From the NCBI GenBank assembly GCA_964552955.1, contig CAZKIU010000015.1, positions 13,381-77,380 on the forward strand: a DNA stretch of 64,000 nt. The letters run 5' to 3'. Positions within the stretch are counted from its first letter, which is position 1; each line of letters opens with the position of its first letter. The position numbers and the translations under genes are program-made. Positions 42,063 to 50,916 of this stretch are shown piece after piece. The notes under the pieces were generated by a model, which did not search any database, was not told the origin of the DNA, and saw only the letters and a list, made by a program, of their open reading frames with translations. This DNA comes from UBA1413 sp964552955. GTDB lineage: Bacteria; Bacteroidota; Bacteroidia; Bacteroidales; Prolixibacteraceae.

Positions 42063-44618
42063 TTATCCGCATTTAGACGATCCACACGACATACAGACCA
42101 GGCATCCTTCCTGGTAAACGACTTCATTAGATCCACATTCGCCGCAATGGGCATCTTCGGCCACGGTGCCGTTGGGGATGTATTTCTTGAGGGCCCTGGC
42201 CACACCAGCCTTCCATGAATTGATGGTTTCATTGTCGAGCTGAAGACTGGTTACCAGTTCCACTACCTTATGGATGGGCATTCCGTGGCGGAGCACCCCG
42301 GAAATCAGCTTGGCATAATTCCAGTAAACAGGATTAAACTTGTAGGAGAGTCCTTCTATGGTCGTTTTATACCCCCGTTTGTTGATATACTGGAAGTCAT
42401 AACGGGAAGTCTCATCGTCTTCCCAGTTTTTAATGATATAACCCTTGGTGACCGAACGGGGCAGCAGGATGCCATCTTCATCATCGCTCAGACCGGTAAA
42501 GATCTCATAGGGCATATTTTCGATCAGTCCGATAAAGGCCACCCAGTTATCTTTGTTGTTTCTGAACCTGACCACATCAGCCTCAAGGATTTCAGGTCTT
42601 TTGGTGGGGAAACCCGCGGGTTTCTTTTTATCCTCTTTTTTATCGGAAATGAGAACCCCCGACCGGGAGCCGTCACGGTAAACGGTCACCCCCTTGCAAC
42701 CGCTTTTCCAGGCTTCAAAGAAGAGTTTTCCTACCAGTTCTTCAGACACATGTGACGGCAGGTTGATAGTGACGCTGATGGAATGGTCGACCCATTTCTG
42801 GATCCGCCCCTGCATATGAACCTTAGCAACCCAGTCGACATCATTGGAGGTGGCCTGGTAGTAGGGCGAACGGCTCACCAGTTCGTCGAGTTCTTCCTGG
42901 GAGTACTTTCTGGTCACATCATGGCCGTTGACTTCCATCCAGGTCTTGAATTTATGATGGAAGACGGTATATTCCTCCCAATGGTCTCCTACTTCATCGA
43001 TAAAGTCGACCCTGACATCTTTGTCATTGGGGTTGACTTTACGGCGGCGGCGGTAAACGGGCATGAAGACCGGTTCGATTCCCGAGGTGGTCTGGGTCAT
43101 CAGGCTGGTCGTTCCCGTGGGTGCAATGGTGAGCAGGGCAATATTACGCCGGCCAAAGCGGGTCATCTCCTCGTACAACCCGGGATCTGCGACCCTGATC
43201 CGGCGAATCAGAGGGTTGTTTTTCTCCCGCTCGGTACTGTAGATGGCAAAGGCCCCCCTGTCGGCAGCCAGGTGCACCGAAGAACGGTAGGCCTCCAGGG
43301 CAACCGTCTTGTGGACCTCCTCCGAGAAATCGGTGGCATCCTCGCTGCCATATTTCAGGCCGAGGGCCGCCAGCATATCCCCTTCAGCGGTGATGCCGAT
43401 ACCGGTACGCCTTCCTTCTTCCGCCTTCCTGCGGATGTTAAGCCACAAATTCCGCTCTACCAGCTTGATCTCATCGCTTTCCGGGTCATCTTGAATCTTC
43501 TGAAGAATGGCATCGATCTTCTCAAGTTCCAGATCGATGATATCGTCCATCATGCGCTGAGCCACATGAATGTGCTGTTTGAAAAGTTTGAAGTCAAAAC
43601 GCGCCTCCTGCGTGAAGGGTTTATCCACATAGGAATAGAGGTTGATGGCGATCAGACGGCAACTGTCATATGGACAGAGGGGTATTTCCCCGCAGGGGTT
43701 GGTGGAAACGGTGCGGTAGCCCAAATCGGCATAACAGTCAGGGATCGACTCCCTGATAATAGTATCCCAGAAAAGAATGCCGGGTTCCGCCGATTTCCAG
43801 GCATTATGGACAATCTTTTTCCAGAGATCGCCGGCGTTGATCTCCTGGCTGTAGAGGACATTTTCGCCGGAGATGGGGTAATGCTGAACATAATTCTCCC
43901 CACTGCTGACGGCCTGCATGAAATCGTCATGGAGTTTCACCGACACATTAGCCCCGGTGACCTTTCCCTGCTCCAGCTTGGCATCGATGAATTTTTCGGC
44001 ATCGGGATGCTTGATAGAGACCGAGAGCATCAGCGCCCCGCGCCGCCCATCCTGGGCGACCTCACGGGTCGAATTGGAATAACGCTCCATAAAGGGCACG
44101 ATCCCCGTGGAGGTAAGGGCAGAATTCTTGACCGGTGATCCTTTGGGACGGATATGAGAGAGGTCGTGCCCTACGCCTCCCCGCCGCTTCATCAGTTGTA
44201 CCTGTTCCTGGTCCACCTTCATAATGCCACCGTAAGAATCAGAATTGCCGTTGTTCCCCACCACAAAGCAATTGGAAAGGGAGGCAACCTGAAAATTGTT
44301 GCCAATACCCGTCATCGGCCCCCCCTGGGGAACGATATATTTGAAGTCCTTCAGCGTATGGTAAATCTGCCTCGCTGAAAGGGGATGGGGGTATTTCTGC
44401 TCCATCCGGGCCATCTCCCGCGCCAGCCGCCAGTGCATATCGTCGGGCGTCAACTCGTAAATATTCCCGTAGGAATCCTTCAACGCATACTTGTTGACCC
44501 ACACCCTGGCAGCCAGATCATCACCCTTAAAATAACGCAACGAAGCCTGGTAAGCTTCCTCCTGGGAATATGTCTTCACAGCCGCCGGGGCCTCAACAAC
44601 CTCTTCTTTTTCTGACAT
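42063..44618 (-). CDS. nrdJ: NrdJ, class II (adenosylcobalamin-dependent) ribonucleotide reductase
   Basis: 851 residues. Reduces ribonucleotides to deoxyribonucleotides using a B12-derived radical, with no oxygen need or sensitivity. The ten-stranded barrel motifs LSNCFVVGNNGNSD and TNPCGEIPL hold active-site cysteines; APTGTTSLMTQTTSGIEPVF and the finger-loop region follow. The C-terminus has a cysteine-rich end (CGECGSN...CLVCMSCGSSKCG), used for thiol delivery or zinc binding. Its ~130-nt leader may form a pseudoknot; I see no standard cobalamin-riboswitch box. Confidence 0.95.
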   Translation of the reverse strand: MSEKEEVVEAPAAVKTYSQEEAYQASLRYFKGDDLAARVWVNKYALKDSYGNIYELTPDDMHWRLAREMARMEQKYPHPLSARQIYHTLKDFKYIVPQGGPMTGIGNNFQVASLSNCFVVGNNGNSDSYGGIMKVDQEQVQLMKRRGGVGHDLSHIRPKGSPVKNSALTSTGIVPFMERYSNSTREVAQDGRRGALMLSVSIKHPDAEKFIDAKLEQGKVTGANVSVKLHDDFMQAVSSGENYVQHYPISGENVLYSQEINAGDLWKKIVHNAWKSAEPGILFWDTIIRESIPDCYADLGYRTVSTNPCGEIPLCPYDSCRLIAINLYSYVDKPFTQEARFDFKLFKQHIHVAQRMMDDIIDLELEKIDAILQKIQDDPESDEIKLVERNLWLNIRRKAEEGRRTGIGITAEGDMLAALGLKYGSEDATDFSEEVHKTVALEAYRSSVHLAADRGAFAIYSTEREKNNPLIRRIRVADPGLYEEMTRFGRRNIALLTIAPTGTTSLMTQTTSGIEPVFMPVYRRRRKVNPNDKDVRVDFIDEVGDHWEEYTVFHHKFKTWMEVNGHDVTRKYSQEELDELVSRSPYYQATSNDVDWVAKVHMQGRIQKWVDHSISVTINLPSHVSEELVGKLFFEAWKSGCKGVTVYRDGSRSGVLISDKKEDKKKPAGFPTKRPEILEADVVRFRNNKDNWVAFIGLIENMPYEIFTGLSDDEDGILLPRSVTKGYIIKNWEDDETSRYDFQYINKRGYKTTIEGLSYKFNPVYWNYAKLISGVLRHGMPIHKVVELVTSLQLDNETINSWKAGVARALKKYIPNGTVAEDAHCGECGSNEVVYQEGCLVCMSCGSSKCG

Positions 44619-44678
44619 GGCAAAATAATATTATGGTTTGAAAGTCACTTCTCCTATTAATCTCCTGTATTTCCGTCC

Positions 44679-44732
44679 AAAACCGTTTTTTCATAGCGTC
44701 CGGTTTTCATACTGCAAGATATAGCTGACGCT
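44679..44732 (-). ncRNA. Candidate H-type pseudoknot in the nrdJ leader
   Basis: In nrdJ sense, AGCGTC (44732-44727) pairs with GACGCT (44700-44695), and AAAACCG-complement arms at 44707-44701 and 44685-44679 pair over 7 bp. The four arms are interleaved (A-B-A'-B'), and two arms touch with no gap between 44700 and 44701, which allows coaxial stacking. The element lies between the predicted start near 44750 and the ATG at 44618. Computed by eye only. Confidence 0.4.
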
Positions 44733-44756
44733 TTAATTTTGGAAATCTTTTTAAAT

Positions 44757-44786
44757 CAAAAATAAAAAAGTTATCAACTTTTTTAT
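44757..44786 (-). promoter_or_regulatory. nrdJ promoter element overlapped by an 11-bp inverted repeat
   Basis: The minus strand reads TATTTTTG (44764-44757). A perfect palindrome ATAAAAAAGTT (44762-44772) - ATC - AACTTTTTTAT (44776-44786) overlaps its upstream edge and fills the -33/-7 spacer. It could be an operator for nrdJ, or an A/T-rich terminator for waaA, which ends 125 nt upstream. A weaker -7-like TTATTTTG lies just before the nrdJ ATG. Confidence 0.45.
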
Positions 44787-44910
44787 GTTAGTTGACTGAT
44801 TTACTGCTTTTTATGATTTTCTCCGGATCGAAAAGTTGACAAAAACGGGAATTTCCCATATAAAATTCACGGCGATTTGCCAAACAAAAAAGAGACTTTC
44901 CGGCGAAGAA

Positions 44911-46185
44911 TTATGAGTCAGTTTCCAACAACCCCTCACGGGTTTTTGGGAATTCAGGGAAGACAGTAGTGAGGATTTTATGGGTAGCGCCGAGGTTATT
45001 TTTGACATAGGAAGAAGCGGTCAGGCGGGCTTTTTGCATTGTCTCCGGAAGGGAGGTGAGTCCGGAAAGCCTGGCCATAAAGGCTTCGGTAGTGGTGATA
45101 GGAAATGCAGCACCCAATTCGGTCAGTTGAACAGCTTCCCTGAATTTAGTGTAGTTGGGGCCGAAGAAGAGAGGGAGACCATAGGTCGCTGCTTCCAGAA
45201 TATTGTGAATTCCTACCCCGAATCCCCCTCCGATATAAGCGATGGTTCCATATTGATAGATCGAGGAGAGGAGCCCCACCGAATCGATGACCAGCACATC
45301 GAACTGGTCAATATTGGAGGTATTGGCCTGGCTATAAAGAAGGGAAGGAGTTTTCAACATCCTGGTGAGCCTGTTGATATTGGCAGGGGTGACCTCATGT
45401 GGGGCGATGATGAATTTCCATCCCCTGGAGGCCTCAATAAATGGCACAAGGAGTTCTTCATCTGGTTTCCAGGTACTTCCGGCTACCAGCAGCAGCTTAC
45501 CAGCGCAAAACTTTTCAACAAGGGGCAGGGGTTGTGAACTTTTTGACAGGGTAGCCACCCGGTCAAAGCGGGTATCTCCGGTCACGGTGCATTGGTTGAT
45601 ATCAACGCTGCGGAGCAGAAGGGCCGAGGCTTCATCCTGCACAAAGAGATGCGTGAAACCGGCCAGCACCTGCCGGTACCAACAGCCCCAGGGCGACTCC
45701 TCAAAAAAGGATTGGTTTTTCCGGAAGATGCCCGAAACCAGGTAAACAGGAATCCCCGCCTCATGGAGGGTATTGAGGTGATGAAACCAGAATTCATATT
45801 TAACAAAGAAGACCGCTTCGGGCTGAAGCAGGTCAGCAAAAATGCGGGCATTGCGGCGGGTATCGAAGGGGAGATAAGTGACGATATCGGCCAGGGGGTA
45901 GTTTTTACGGATCTCATACCCTGAGGGGGAGAAAAAGGTCAGGGCGATCTTCAGCGCAGGGAGCTCTTTCCGCAGTGCTTCGATGAGGGGCCGGCCCTGT
46001 TCGAATTCGCCCAGCGAAGCACAATGGACCCATACATACTTTTCGCCGGGGAGCCGCTTTTGACGGAGCTGTTCCTGCCAGTTCCTTCTCCCGGCCACCA
46101 TCTGCCTGGCCTTCAGATGAAATGGTGCGGCTGCCCTGATGGCCAGATGGTAGAAGAAGAGGGCAATATCATAGAGTAAAGTCAT
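44911..46185 (-). CDS. waaA: WaaA, Kdo transferase
   Basis: 424 residues from ATG 46185; a TTG at 46206 in the same frame falls within a -7-like sequence. It transfers Kdo from CMP-Kdo to lipid A at the inner membrane. An N-terminal membrane-associated helix (YDIALFFYHLAIRAAAPF) precedes the GT-B glycosyltransferase: VWVHCASLGEFEQGRPLIEAL with the acceptor-site Glu, VSGIFRKNQSFF, and the C-terminal AYIGGGFGVGIHNILEAATYGLP donor-binding block. Confidence 0.94.
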   Translation of the reverse strand: MTLLYDIALFFYHLAIRAAAPFHLKARQMVAGRRNWQEQLRQKRLPGEKYVWVHCASLGEFEQGRPLIEALRKELPALKIALTFFSPSGYEIRKNYPLADIVTYLPFDTRRNARIFADLLQPEAVFFVKYEFWFHHLNTLHEAGIPVYLVSGIFRKNQSFFEESPWGCWYRQVLAGFTHLFVQDEASALLLRSVDINQCTVTGDTRFDRVATLSKSSQPLPLVEKFCAGKLLLVAGSTWKPDEELLVPFIEASRGWKFIIAPHEVTPANINRLTRMLKTPSLLYSQANTSNIDQFDVLVIDSVGLLSSIYQYGTIAYIGGGFGVGIHNILEAATYGLPLFFGPNYTKFREAVQLTELGAAFPITTTEAFMARLSGLTSLPETMQKARLTASSYVKNNLGATHKILTTVFPEFPKTREGLLETDS

Positions 46186-46317
46186 AGCCGGTTGATTTGA
46201 GTGCAAAATAATAAAGAATAATGCAAATTGTGTCTGTCAAAGCGGAGGGAATGGCGGGAATCTGAAGAAGGGGGCCCTGCCGGCGCCCTGAGGGAGGTCA
46301 ACCTGCAGCGAATCGAT

Positions 46318-46325
46318 TATCTTTG
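46318..46325 (+). promoter_or_regulatory. -7 promoter element for the U32 gene
   Basis: TATCTTTG matches TAnnTTTG. An in-frame TTG (46323) is part of this box, so the gene starts at ATG 46344, 18 nt downstream. Confidence 0.65.
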
Positions 46326-46343
46326 CACCTCTCAAGTGTTGCG

Positions 46344-47612
46344 ATGGATTTGGACAGGAACATAGAAATCATGGCCCCGGTGGGCTCCTATGAGTCGCTG
46401 ATGGCGGCCATCCAGGGGGGGACCGGGTCGGTATACTTCGGGGTGGAACACCTCAATATGAGGGCCCGTTCGGCCCATAATTTCACGTTGGCCGATATGA
46501 GCCGCATCGCCACCACCGCGGCCTCGCATGGGGTGAAGAGCTATCTGACCCTCAACACCGAAGTCTTTGACAATGAGACGGAGCTGGTGGGGCAGATCTT
46601 GAAGGCCGCTAAGGATGCCGGTATTTCAGCCGTCATTGCGGCCGATCCGGCGGTCATCCTGCAAGCCCGGGAGATCGATCTGGAGGTCCATATGTCAACG
46701 CAGGTGAACATCACCAATTTTGAGGCGGTGAAATTCTACTCCCGTTTGGCCGACGTGATGGTCCTGGCCAGGGAGACCAACCTGGGCCGGGTGCACGAAA
46801 TCGCTGACAAGATCAGGGAACAGGGGTTGACCGGTCCCTCAGGCCGGCCCATACGCCTGGAGATGTTTGTCCACGGTGCCCTCTGCATGGCCATCAGCGG
46901 CAAATGCTATCTCAGTCTTCACGAGATGAACGCCTCGGCCAACCGGGGCAACTGCCTGCAGACCTGCCGGCGGGGTTATACCGTCACCGACAAGGAGACC
47001 GGGGCGGAGCTGGAAGTGGACAACGCATACATCATGTCACCCAAAGACCTGAAAACCATTCACTTTCTCAACAAGATCCTGGATGCGGGGGTATCGGTGC
47101 TCAAGATCGAGGGGCGGGCCCGTGCACCCGAGTACGTGAAAACCACCGTAGTGTGTTACCGCGAAGCCGTGGAAGCCTGGAAAACAAGTACCTTCACCGA
47201 CGAAAAGATCCGCGACTGGGATGCCCGCCTGGCCTCTGTCTTCAACAGGGGTTTCTGGAACGGTTACTACCTGGGACAGCGACTGGGCGAATGGAGCCAC
47301 AACTATGGCTCCCAGGCCACGCGGCGGAAGATCTACCTGGGTAAGGCCACCAATTACTTCCCCAAAATCGGAGTGGCCGAATTCAGGCTCGAATCAGCCC
47401 CCCTGGCTGCCGGGGAACAACTCCTGATAACCGGCCCCACCACCGGCGTAGTGGAACTCACCGCCCACGAAATTCGTACCGGCACCAACCCGGTGGCCCT
47501 GGCCCCGAAAGGAAGCTACGTCTCGGTGGCCGTCCCCGTCAAAATCAGGAAAAATGATAAATTATTCAGGTGGTCAGATGCTAAAACCACCGACGGAAAC
47601 GTTCATACCTAA
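46344..47612 (+). CDS. U32 family protein (peptidase U32 / tRNA- or rRNA-hydroxylation type)
   Basis: 422 residues from ATG 46344. The U32 core IEIMAPVGSYESLMAAIQGGTGSVYFG and the signature block FVHGALCMAISGKCYLSLHEMNASANRGNCLQTCRRGY are present; the four cysteines there bind a [4Fe-4S] cluster in characterised members. Although first called peptidases, studied U32 proteins (TrhP, RlhA, UbiU/V) hydroxylate tRNA, rRNA or ubiquinone precursors using prephenate. Which branch this belongs to is not certain; a tRNA role is most likely by length and layout. Confidence 0.88.
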   Translation: MDLDRNIEIMAPVGSYESLMAAIQGGTGSVYFGVEHLNMRARSAHNFTLADMSRIATTAASHGVKSYLTLNTEVFDNETELVGQILKAAKDAGISAVIAADPAVILQAREIDLEVHMSTQVNITNFEAVKFYSRLADVMVLARETNLGRVHEIADKIREQGLTGPSGRPIRLEMFVHGALCMAISGKCYLSLHEMNASANRGNCLQTCRRGYTVTDKETGAELEVDNAYIMSPKDLKTIHFLNKILDAGVSVLKIEGRARAPEYVKTTVVCYREAVEAWKTSTFTDEKIRDWDARLASVFNRGFWNGYYLGQRLGEWSHNYGSQATRRKIYLGKATNYFPKIGVAEFRLESAPLAAGEQLLITGPTTGVVELTAHEIRTGTNPVALAPKGSYVSVAVPVKIRKNDKLFRWSDAKTTDGNVHT

Positions 47613-47660
47613 AATTTTCATACCTTTCCGCTGCTTTCTGGCGATTTTAAAACTTCATTT

Positions 47661-48686
47661 ATGAAACGAATACTGACTTCCGGCACGATGATTCTATGGT
47701 TTCTGCTGCCCGCCCTCTGGGTATCCGGTCAGAACACCCTCAAGCTAAGGATCAGTGGTACCTCCACCCGTTTTATGAGCGAACCTCAGGGCACCGAAAT
47801 CGCCCATCCTGATATCGCCACACTGCTCGTGGGCGGAACCAGCACAGTGACCGAATTTGTGCACAAAGGGAACATGGGCTTTGAAGCCGAACTGATGATG
47901 TCGCTCACCGACAAGGTTTATGTGGGGCTGGAAGTAGGGCAGGATTTCTTATCGGGCCAAAACGATGCTCCCGGCCTTTATAATTTTCAGTTTACCGACC
48001 AGCTTCAGCTCTTCAAGGAAACCGCCATTGACGATCAGGTGATCACACAATATCTTCTGACGCAGGCCCCTTTGAAATACAACACCAACCTGCTCAACTT
48101 TATCGGGAACCTGCGTATTTACCCTGCCCCCGATGGCCGGTTCAGGCCCTTCATCAAGGTGAGTGCAGGGATGGCCCTGGTGGCCACGGAGCTCGCCCTG
48201 AAAACACCCCCTCAACTGGAGGAAAACCAGAATGGGATCACCCCTCTGCCCACGGTCCTCTTCTCGCGGGGTACCCAGGATGCCCCCAAGGGACGGGAAG
48301 CAGCCCTGGTGGTGGGGGCCGGACTAGGATTCGAGTTACAGGTGACGGACCGGATTGCCCTCTATGCCGATGGCTCTTACCGGCTGATTAATTCGGCTAT
48401 CCTCGACGGAAAACCCAACTTCGACTGGAAACCAAATCCCGATTGGAACGAAACGAATCCCGACTATGATCCCGACTATCAATGGACATACGGAACGGAG
48501 GATAAGCGGGGTAGCCTGGAGTCATTCAATACCCGCACCAATATCGGCAAGCTCTCCTTTGGCATCGTCTATACTCTTGGCAATAACCTCAGTGTCACCG
48601 GAGGTGGTGGTAAAGGACGCCAGATCGGCGCTGGTTCCAGTAAAAGCCTGCCCTACCTTCCCTTCTTCAAGCTAAAAAGGCTCTAA
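47661..48686 (+). CDS. Outer-membrane beta-barrel protein with repeat-derived tail
   Basis: 341 residues. Signal peptide (MILWFLLPALWVSGQ), then alternating amphipathic strands (FEAELMMSLTDKVYVGLEVGQDF; GFELQVTDRIALYADGSYRL; KLSFGIVYTLG), as in OmpA/OprF-like barrels. The last barrel strand seems to end at GIVYTLGN, but about 35 Gly- and Lys-rich residues follow. The final 12 residues (LPYLPFFKLKRL) and the stop are encoded by the first unit of a 44-bp tandem repeat, so the C-terminus may be recent. Function unknown. A TACCTTTC -7-like box is at 47621-47628. Confidence 0.78.
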   Translation: MKRILTSGTMILWFLLPALWVSGQNTLKLRISGTSTRFMSEPQGTEIAHPDIATLLVGGTSTVTEFVHKGNMGFEAELMMSLTDKVYVGLEVGQDFLSGQNDAPGLYNFQFTDQLQLFKETAIDDQVITQYLLTQAPLKYNTNLLNFIGNLRIYPAPDGRFRPFIKVSAGMALVATELALKTPPQLEENQNGITPLPTVLFSRGTQDAPKGREAALVVGAGLGFELQVTDRIALYADGSYRLINSAILDGKPNFDWKPNPDWNETNPDYDPDYQWTYGTEDKRGSLESFNTRTNIGKLSFGIVYTLGNNLSVTGGGGKGRQIGAGSSKSLPYLPFFKLKRL

Positions 48687-48780
48687 GGGGCTTGCCCTAC
48701 CCTCTCTTCTTCAAGCTAAAAAGGCTCTAAACGACCTGCCCTACCTTCTCTTCTTCAAGCCGAAAAGGCTCTAAGGGGCC
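48649..48780. repeat. Three tandem 44-bp repeats over the 3' end of the barrel gene
   Basis: Units begin with TGCCCTACC at 48649, 48693 and 48737, a period of exactly 44 bp; sequence identity is high with a few substitutions. Each unit contains a copy of the last 12 codons and TAA of the barrel gene (LPYxxFFKxKRL-stop). Only the first unit is in the reading frame of the gene; the others are untranslated copies. Confidence 0.9.
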
Positions 48781-48796
48781 TGCTGTTTGACGGTGG

Positions 48797-49657
48797 TCAA
48801 TGGGTATTTCCTATCTGAAGGCGTGCGTTGGATGCGCTGTACCAGGCTGCGGCTACCGCGGCATAGGAATAGCATTCCCGGGGCCTGATCACACCCGTGT
48901 GAAAGGCAGCGACTTCCATTTGCCGGAGGATCTGTGCTTCAGAATGCATGAATCCGCTGTTAAAGGCGGTAGCGTAGAAACGAAGGCGTGACAGGGGTTC
49001 AAGGCTGGAAAGTTGGGGAAACCGGTGGTCAAGAATCCTGAGGATGGCCAGAACATACTGGTACTGGGAGCGGGAGTCTTCGAGTTCACTGAGAATAGCC
49101 TCCCGTTTTTCCTTTTCCTTGAGGCCACGGTGAAGCCTGTGGAAGCGGAGGTCCAATTCCCGGGGCCCATGTTTATGGAGTTCCCGCAGTACCGCCTCCG
49201 CACAGGAGGGTTTGATCTGAAACCGGCCTACTGAGAAATCGGCATATTCATCGCCATAATGGACATAAAGGGCCTTGAGGAGGGTGATCTCCATGCGGTT
49301 ACGGAGGGCGTCGTAGCGCACCAGTTCGGGAAAAACGACCGCTGCTGCCAGATGAGGATCAACGCCGGCTTCCCGGGCTGCAGCATCCATCCAGGAGGCA
49401 TTTTCCTCCATAAAAGCAGCAGCCTTTTGCCAGTGCCTGTCAAAAACAACCCTGAAATCAGGCGCCGCCCCAGAATCGGGGGGGCTGGAAAAAGAAGACA
49501 CCCGCCGCTGAGGCCCCTCCTCGGGCAAAAAGACAGGGGGTCTTCCCCAGGTGAACCGGTCAACAGACAAGTGACGAGGATGGGCCATGGAATGGAGGGG
49601 CAGAAAACCTGACAGAAGAACACAGGCTATCCGGCAGATCCACCCTCTTCCCTTCAT
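48797..49657 (-). CDS. Secreted lytic-transglycosylase-like protein
   Basis: 286 residues with a signal peptide (ACVLLSGFLPLHSMA). After a Pro- and Ser-rich linker, residues about 85-280 look like a lysozyme/SLT fold: a Glu in AAAVVFPELVRYDALRN at the position of the catalytic Glu, DFSVGRFQIKPSCAEAVLREL like GxxQIxPxTA, and FYATAFNSGF like AYNAG. It would cut peptidoglycan in the periplasm. Similarity is limited to these motifs, so the assignment is moderate. Followed 10 nt upstream on the same strand by another secreted protein gene. Confidence 0.6.
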   Translation of the reverse strand: MKGRGWICRIACVLLSGFLPLHSMAHPRHLSVDRFTWGRPPVFLPEEGPQRRVSSFSSPPDSGAAPDFRVVFDRHWQKAAAFMEENASWMDAAAREAGVDPHLAAAVVFPELVRYDALRNRMEITLLKALYVHYGDEYADFSVGRFQIKPSCAEAVLRELHKHGPRELDLRFHRLHRGLKEKEKREAILSELEDSRSQYQYVLAILRILDHRFPQLSSLEPLSRLRFYATAFNSGFMHSEAQILRQMEVAAFHTGVIRPRECYSYAAVAAAWYSASNARLQIGNTH

Positions 49658-49667
49658 CTTCCGGAGA

Positions 49668-50741
49668 TCAGAAGGGGTGAGAAGATTTCAGAATGGCGTT
49701 TCTCTGGGGTGAGAAATAGAAGAAACTGATCACCTCCCTGCCATCAGCCACCTCACGATAGGGCGAAAAGATCCCGTTACATTCCCTGCCGTCGCTGAAT
49801 TTCAGCGTTCCGTTGTCATAAGAGCAAAAGATCTTGTTATCACTGGAAAGCCAGAAGTTCTGCATATCATAATAGCCAGTCAGGTTGGCCTTATCAAAGA
49901 TTTTGTTTCCGGCCAGGTCGGTGATGCCGTTCAGGGTGACCCATACAATCATGTTTCTTTTGATGGTGGAGGAGAGTTCAGCCCCCATGGGGACTTCCTC
50001 GGAAGCTCCGGCCACATTGGTCACCAGTTTGGGCGTCATGTCCATATTGGCAATCTTCATCGCCTCAGCAGCCATCTTTTCCTGATTGGCCATGGCAATG
50101 GCCATCTTCTCCTGGTCGGTTTTGGCTTGCTCCATTTTCCTGGCCAGCTCAGCCATGCCGGGATCCTCTTTGTAGACCTCCGTGACCACCAGTGCAGCGA
50201 ACTCCGTCGCGGCATCATTGAGGACAAAAGAGTGAATGCCGGCATAGGGACCATAGCTCTTGCCCCCTGCCCTGATGGTTAAGGCCTCACCCGACCGGCT
50301 GATGTATTGGGGATAGGTCACGAGCAACTCATCCTCGCTCATCGTACCGCCGGCATTCAGGCTGCCAAAACCCTTCACCGCAGGATCATCCCCCTTGAAA
50401 GGGCCCTCCGTGGCTCCGCTATTTCCCCTCCTGATATAATATTTGCCTTCAGCCTTATGGTATAACAGGATATTGCCGTCGCGGATGTGAATAGAGACCT
50501 CATTGGCGGCCACTTTAAACCCTTTGCCAAATTCAAAGACCACCGGGTCGTCGTCGGAAGCACAATTGGATACGCTCCCGGAGCCTCCCTCTCCTTGGCT
50601 CCCCTCCTGCTCCACACCCAGGACTTTCTCAACCATCTTGTTCTTCACCTTGTTCATGAGTCCCCCCAGCTGCGCTGAAGCTACAAAACCGGAACACAGC
50701 AAAATCCCGGTCGCAAGGACAAAAATCACTGATTTTTTCAT
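49668..50741 (-). CDS. Secreted protein of unknown function
   Basis: 357 residues. Signal peptide (FVLATGILLCSGFVASAQ). A helical start (LGGLMNKVKNKMVEKVLG) and a Ser/Gly linker lead to a beta-rich body with YIRRGNSGATEGPFKGDDPAVKGF and IRAGGKSYGPYAGIHSF, repeats like those of WG/DUF-type surface proteins, then a Met- and Glu-rich helical segment (about 205-235). I do not recognise the family. It ends 10 nt before the transglycosylase-like gene, so the two are likely co-transcribed. Confidence 0.68.
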   Translation of the reverse strand: MKKSVIFVLATGILLCSGFVASAQLGGLMNKVKNKMVEKVLGVEQEGSQGEGGSGSVSNCASDDDPVVFEFGKGFKVAANEVSIHIRDGNILLYHKAEGKYYIRRGNSGATEGPFKGDDPAVKGFGSLNAGGTMSEDELLVTYPQYISRSGEALTIRAGGKSYGPYAGIHSFVLNDAATEFAALVVTEVYKEDPGMAELARKMEQAKTDQEKMAIAMANQEKMAAEAMKIANMDMTPKLVTNVAGASEEVPMGAELSSTIKRNMIVWVTLNGITDLAGNKIFDKANLTGYYDMQNFWLSSDNKIFCSYDNGTLKFSDGRECNGIFSPYREVADGREVISFFYFSPQRNAILKSSHPF

Positions 50742-50783
50742 ATCGCCGAGTTTATATACTTAATGATAAGTCATTTGAGGTAT

Positions 50784-50818
50784 CAGGGGCTGCCGGAATG
50801 ATCTCCCGGCAGCCCCTG
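50784..50818. terminator. 13-bp hairpin between the lipoprotein and secreted-protein genes
   Basis: CAGGGGCTGCCGG (50784-50796) pairs exactly with CCGGCAGCCCCTG (50806-50818), loop 9 nt. Both flanking genes are on the minus strand; there is no T run. It probably ends the lipoprotein transcript. Confidence 0.55.
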
Positions 50819-50916
50819 CTGTTGCGCAGTGGTCTGCCGCATGCGGGTAAGGTGAGCTGGCTGCTGCAGGCCGGTGAAGTGGCAACTGCATCAGTCCGGA
50901 ATCAGAAGGCTCCCGG

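Noticed and set aside
44619..44910. Cobalamin riboswitch before nrdJ
   Set aside because: No B12-box-like GCCACTG on the nrdJ-sense strand and the leader is too short (~130 nt) for the usual fold.
48649..48780. CRISPR array
   Set aside because: The copies are directly adjacent with no spacers and contain the end of a coding gene.
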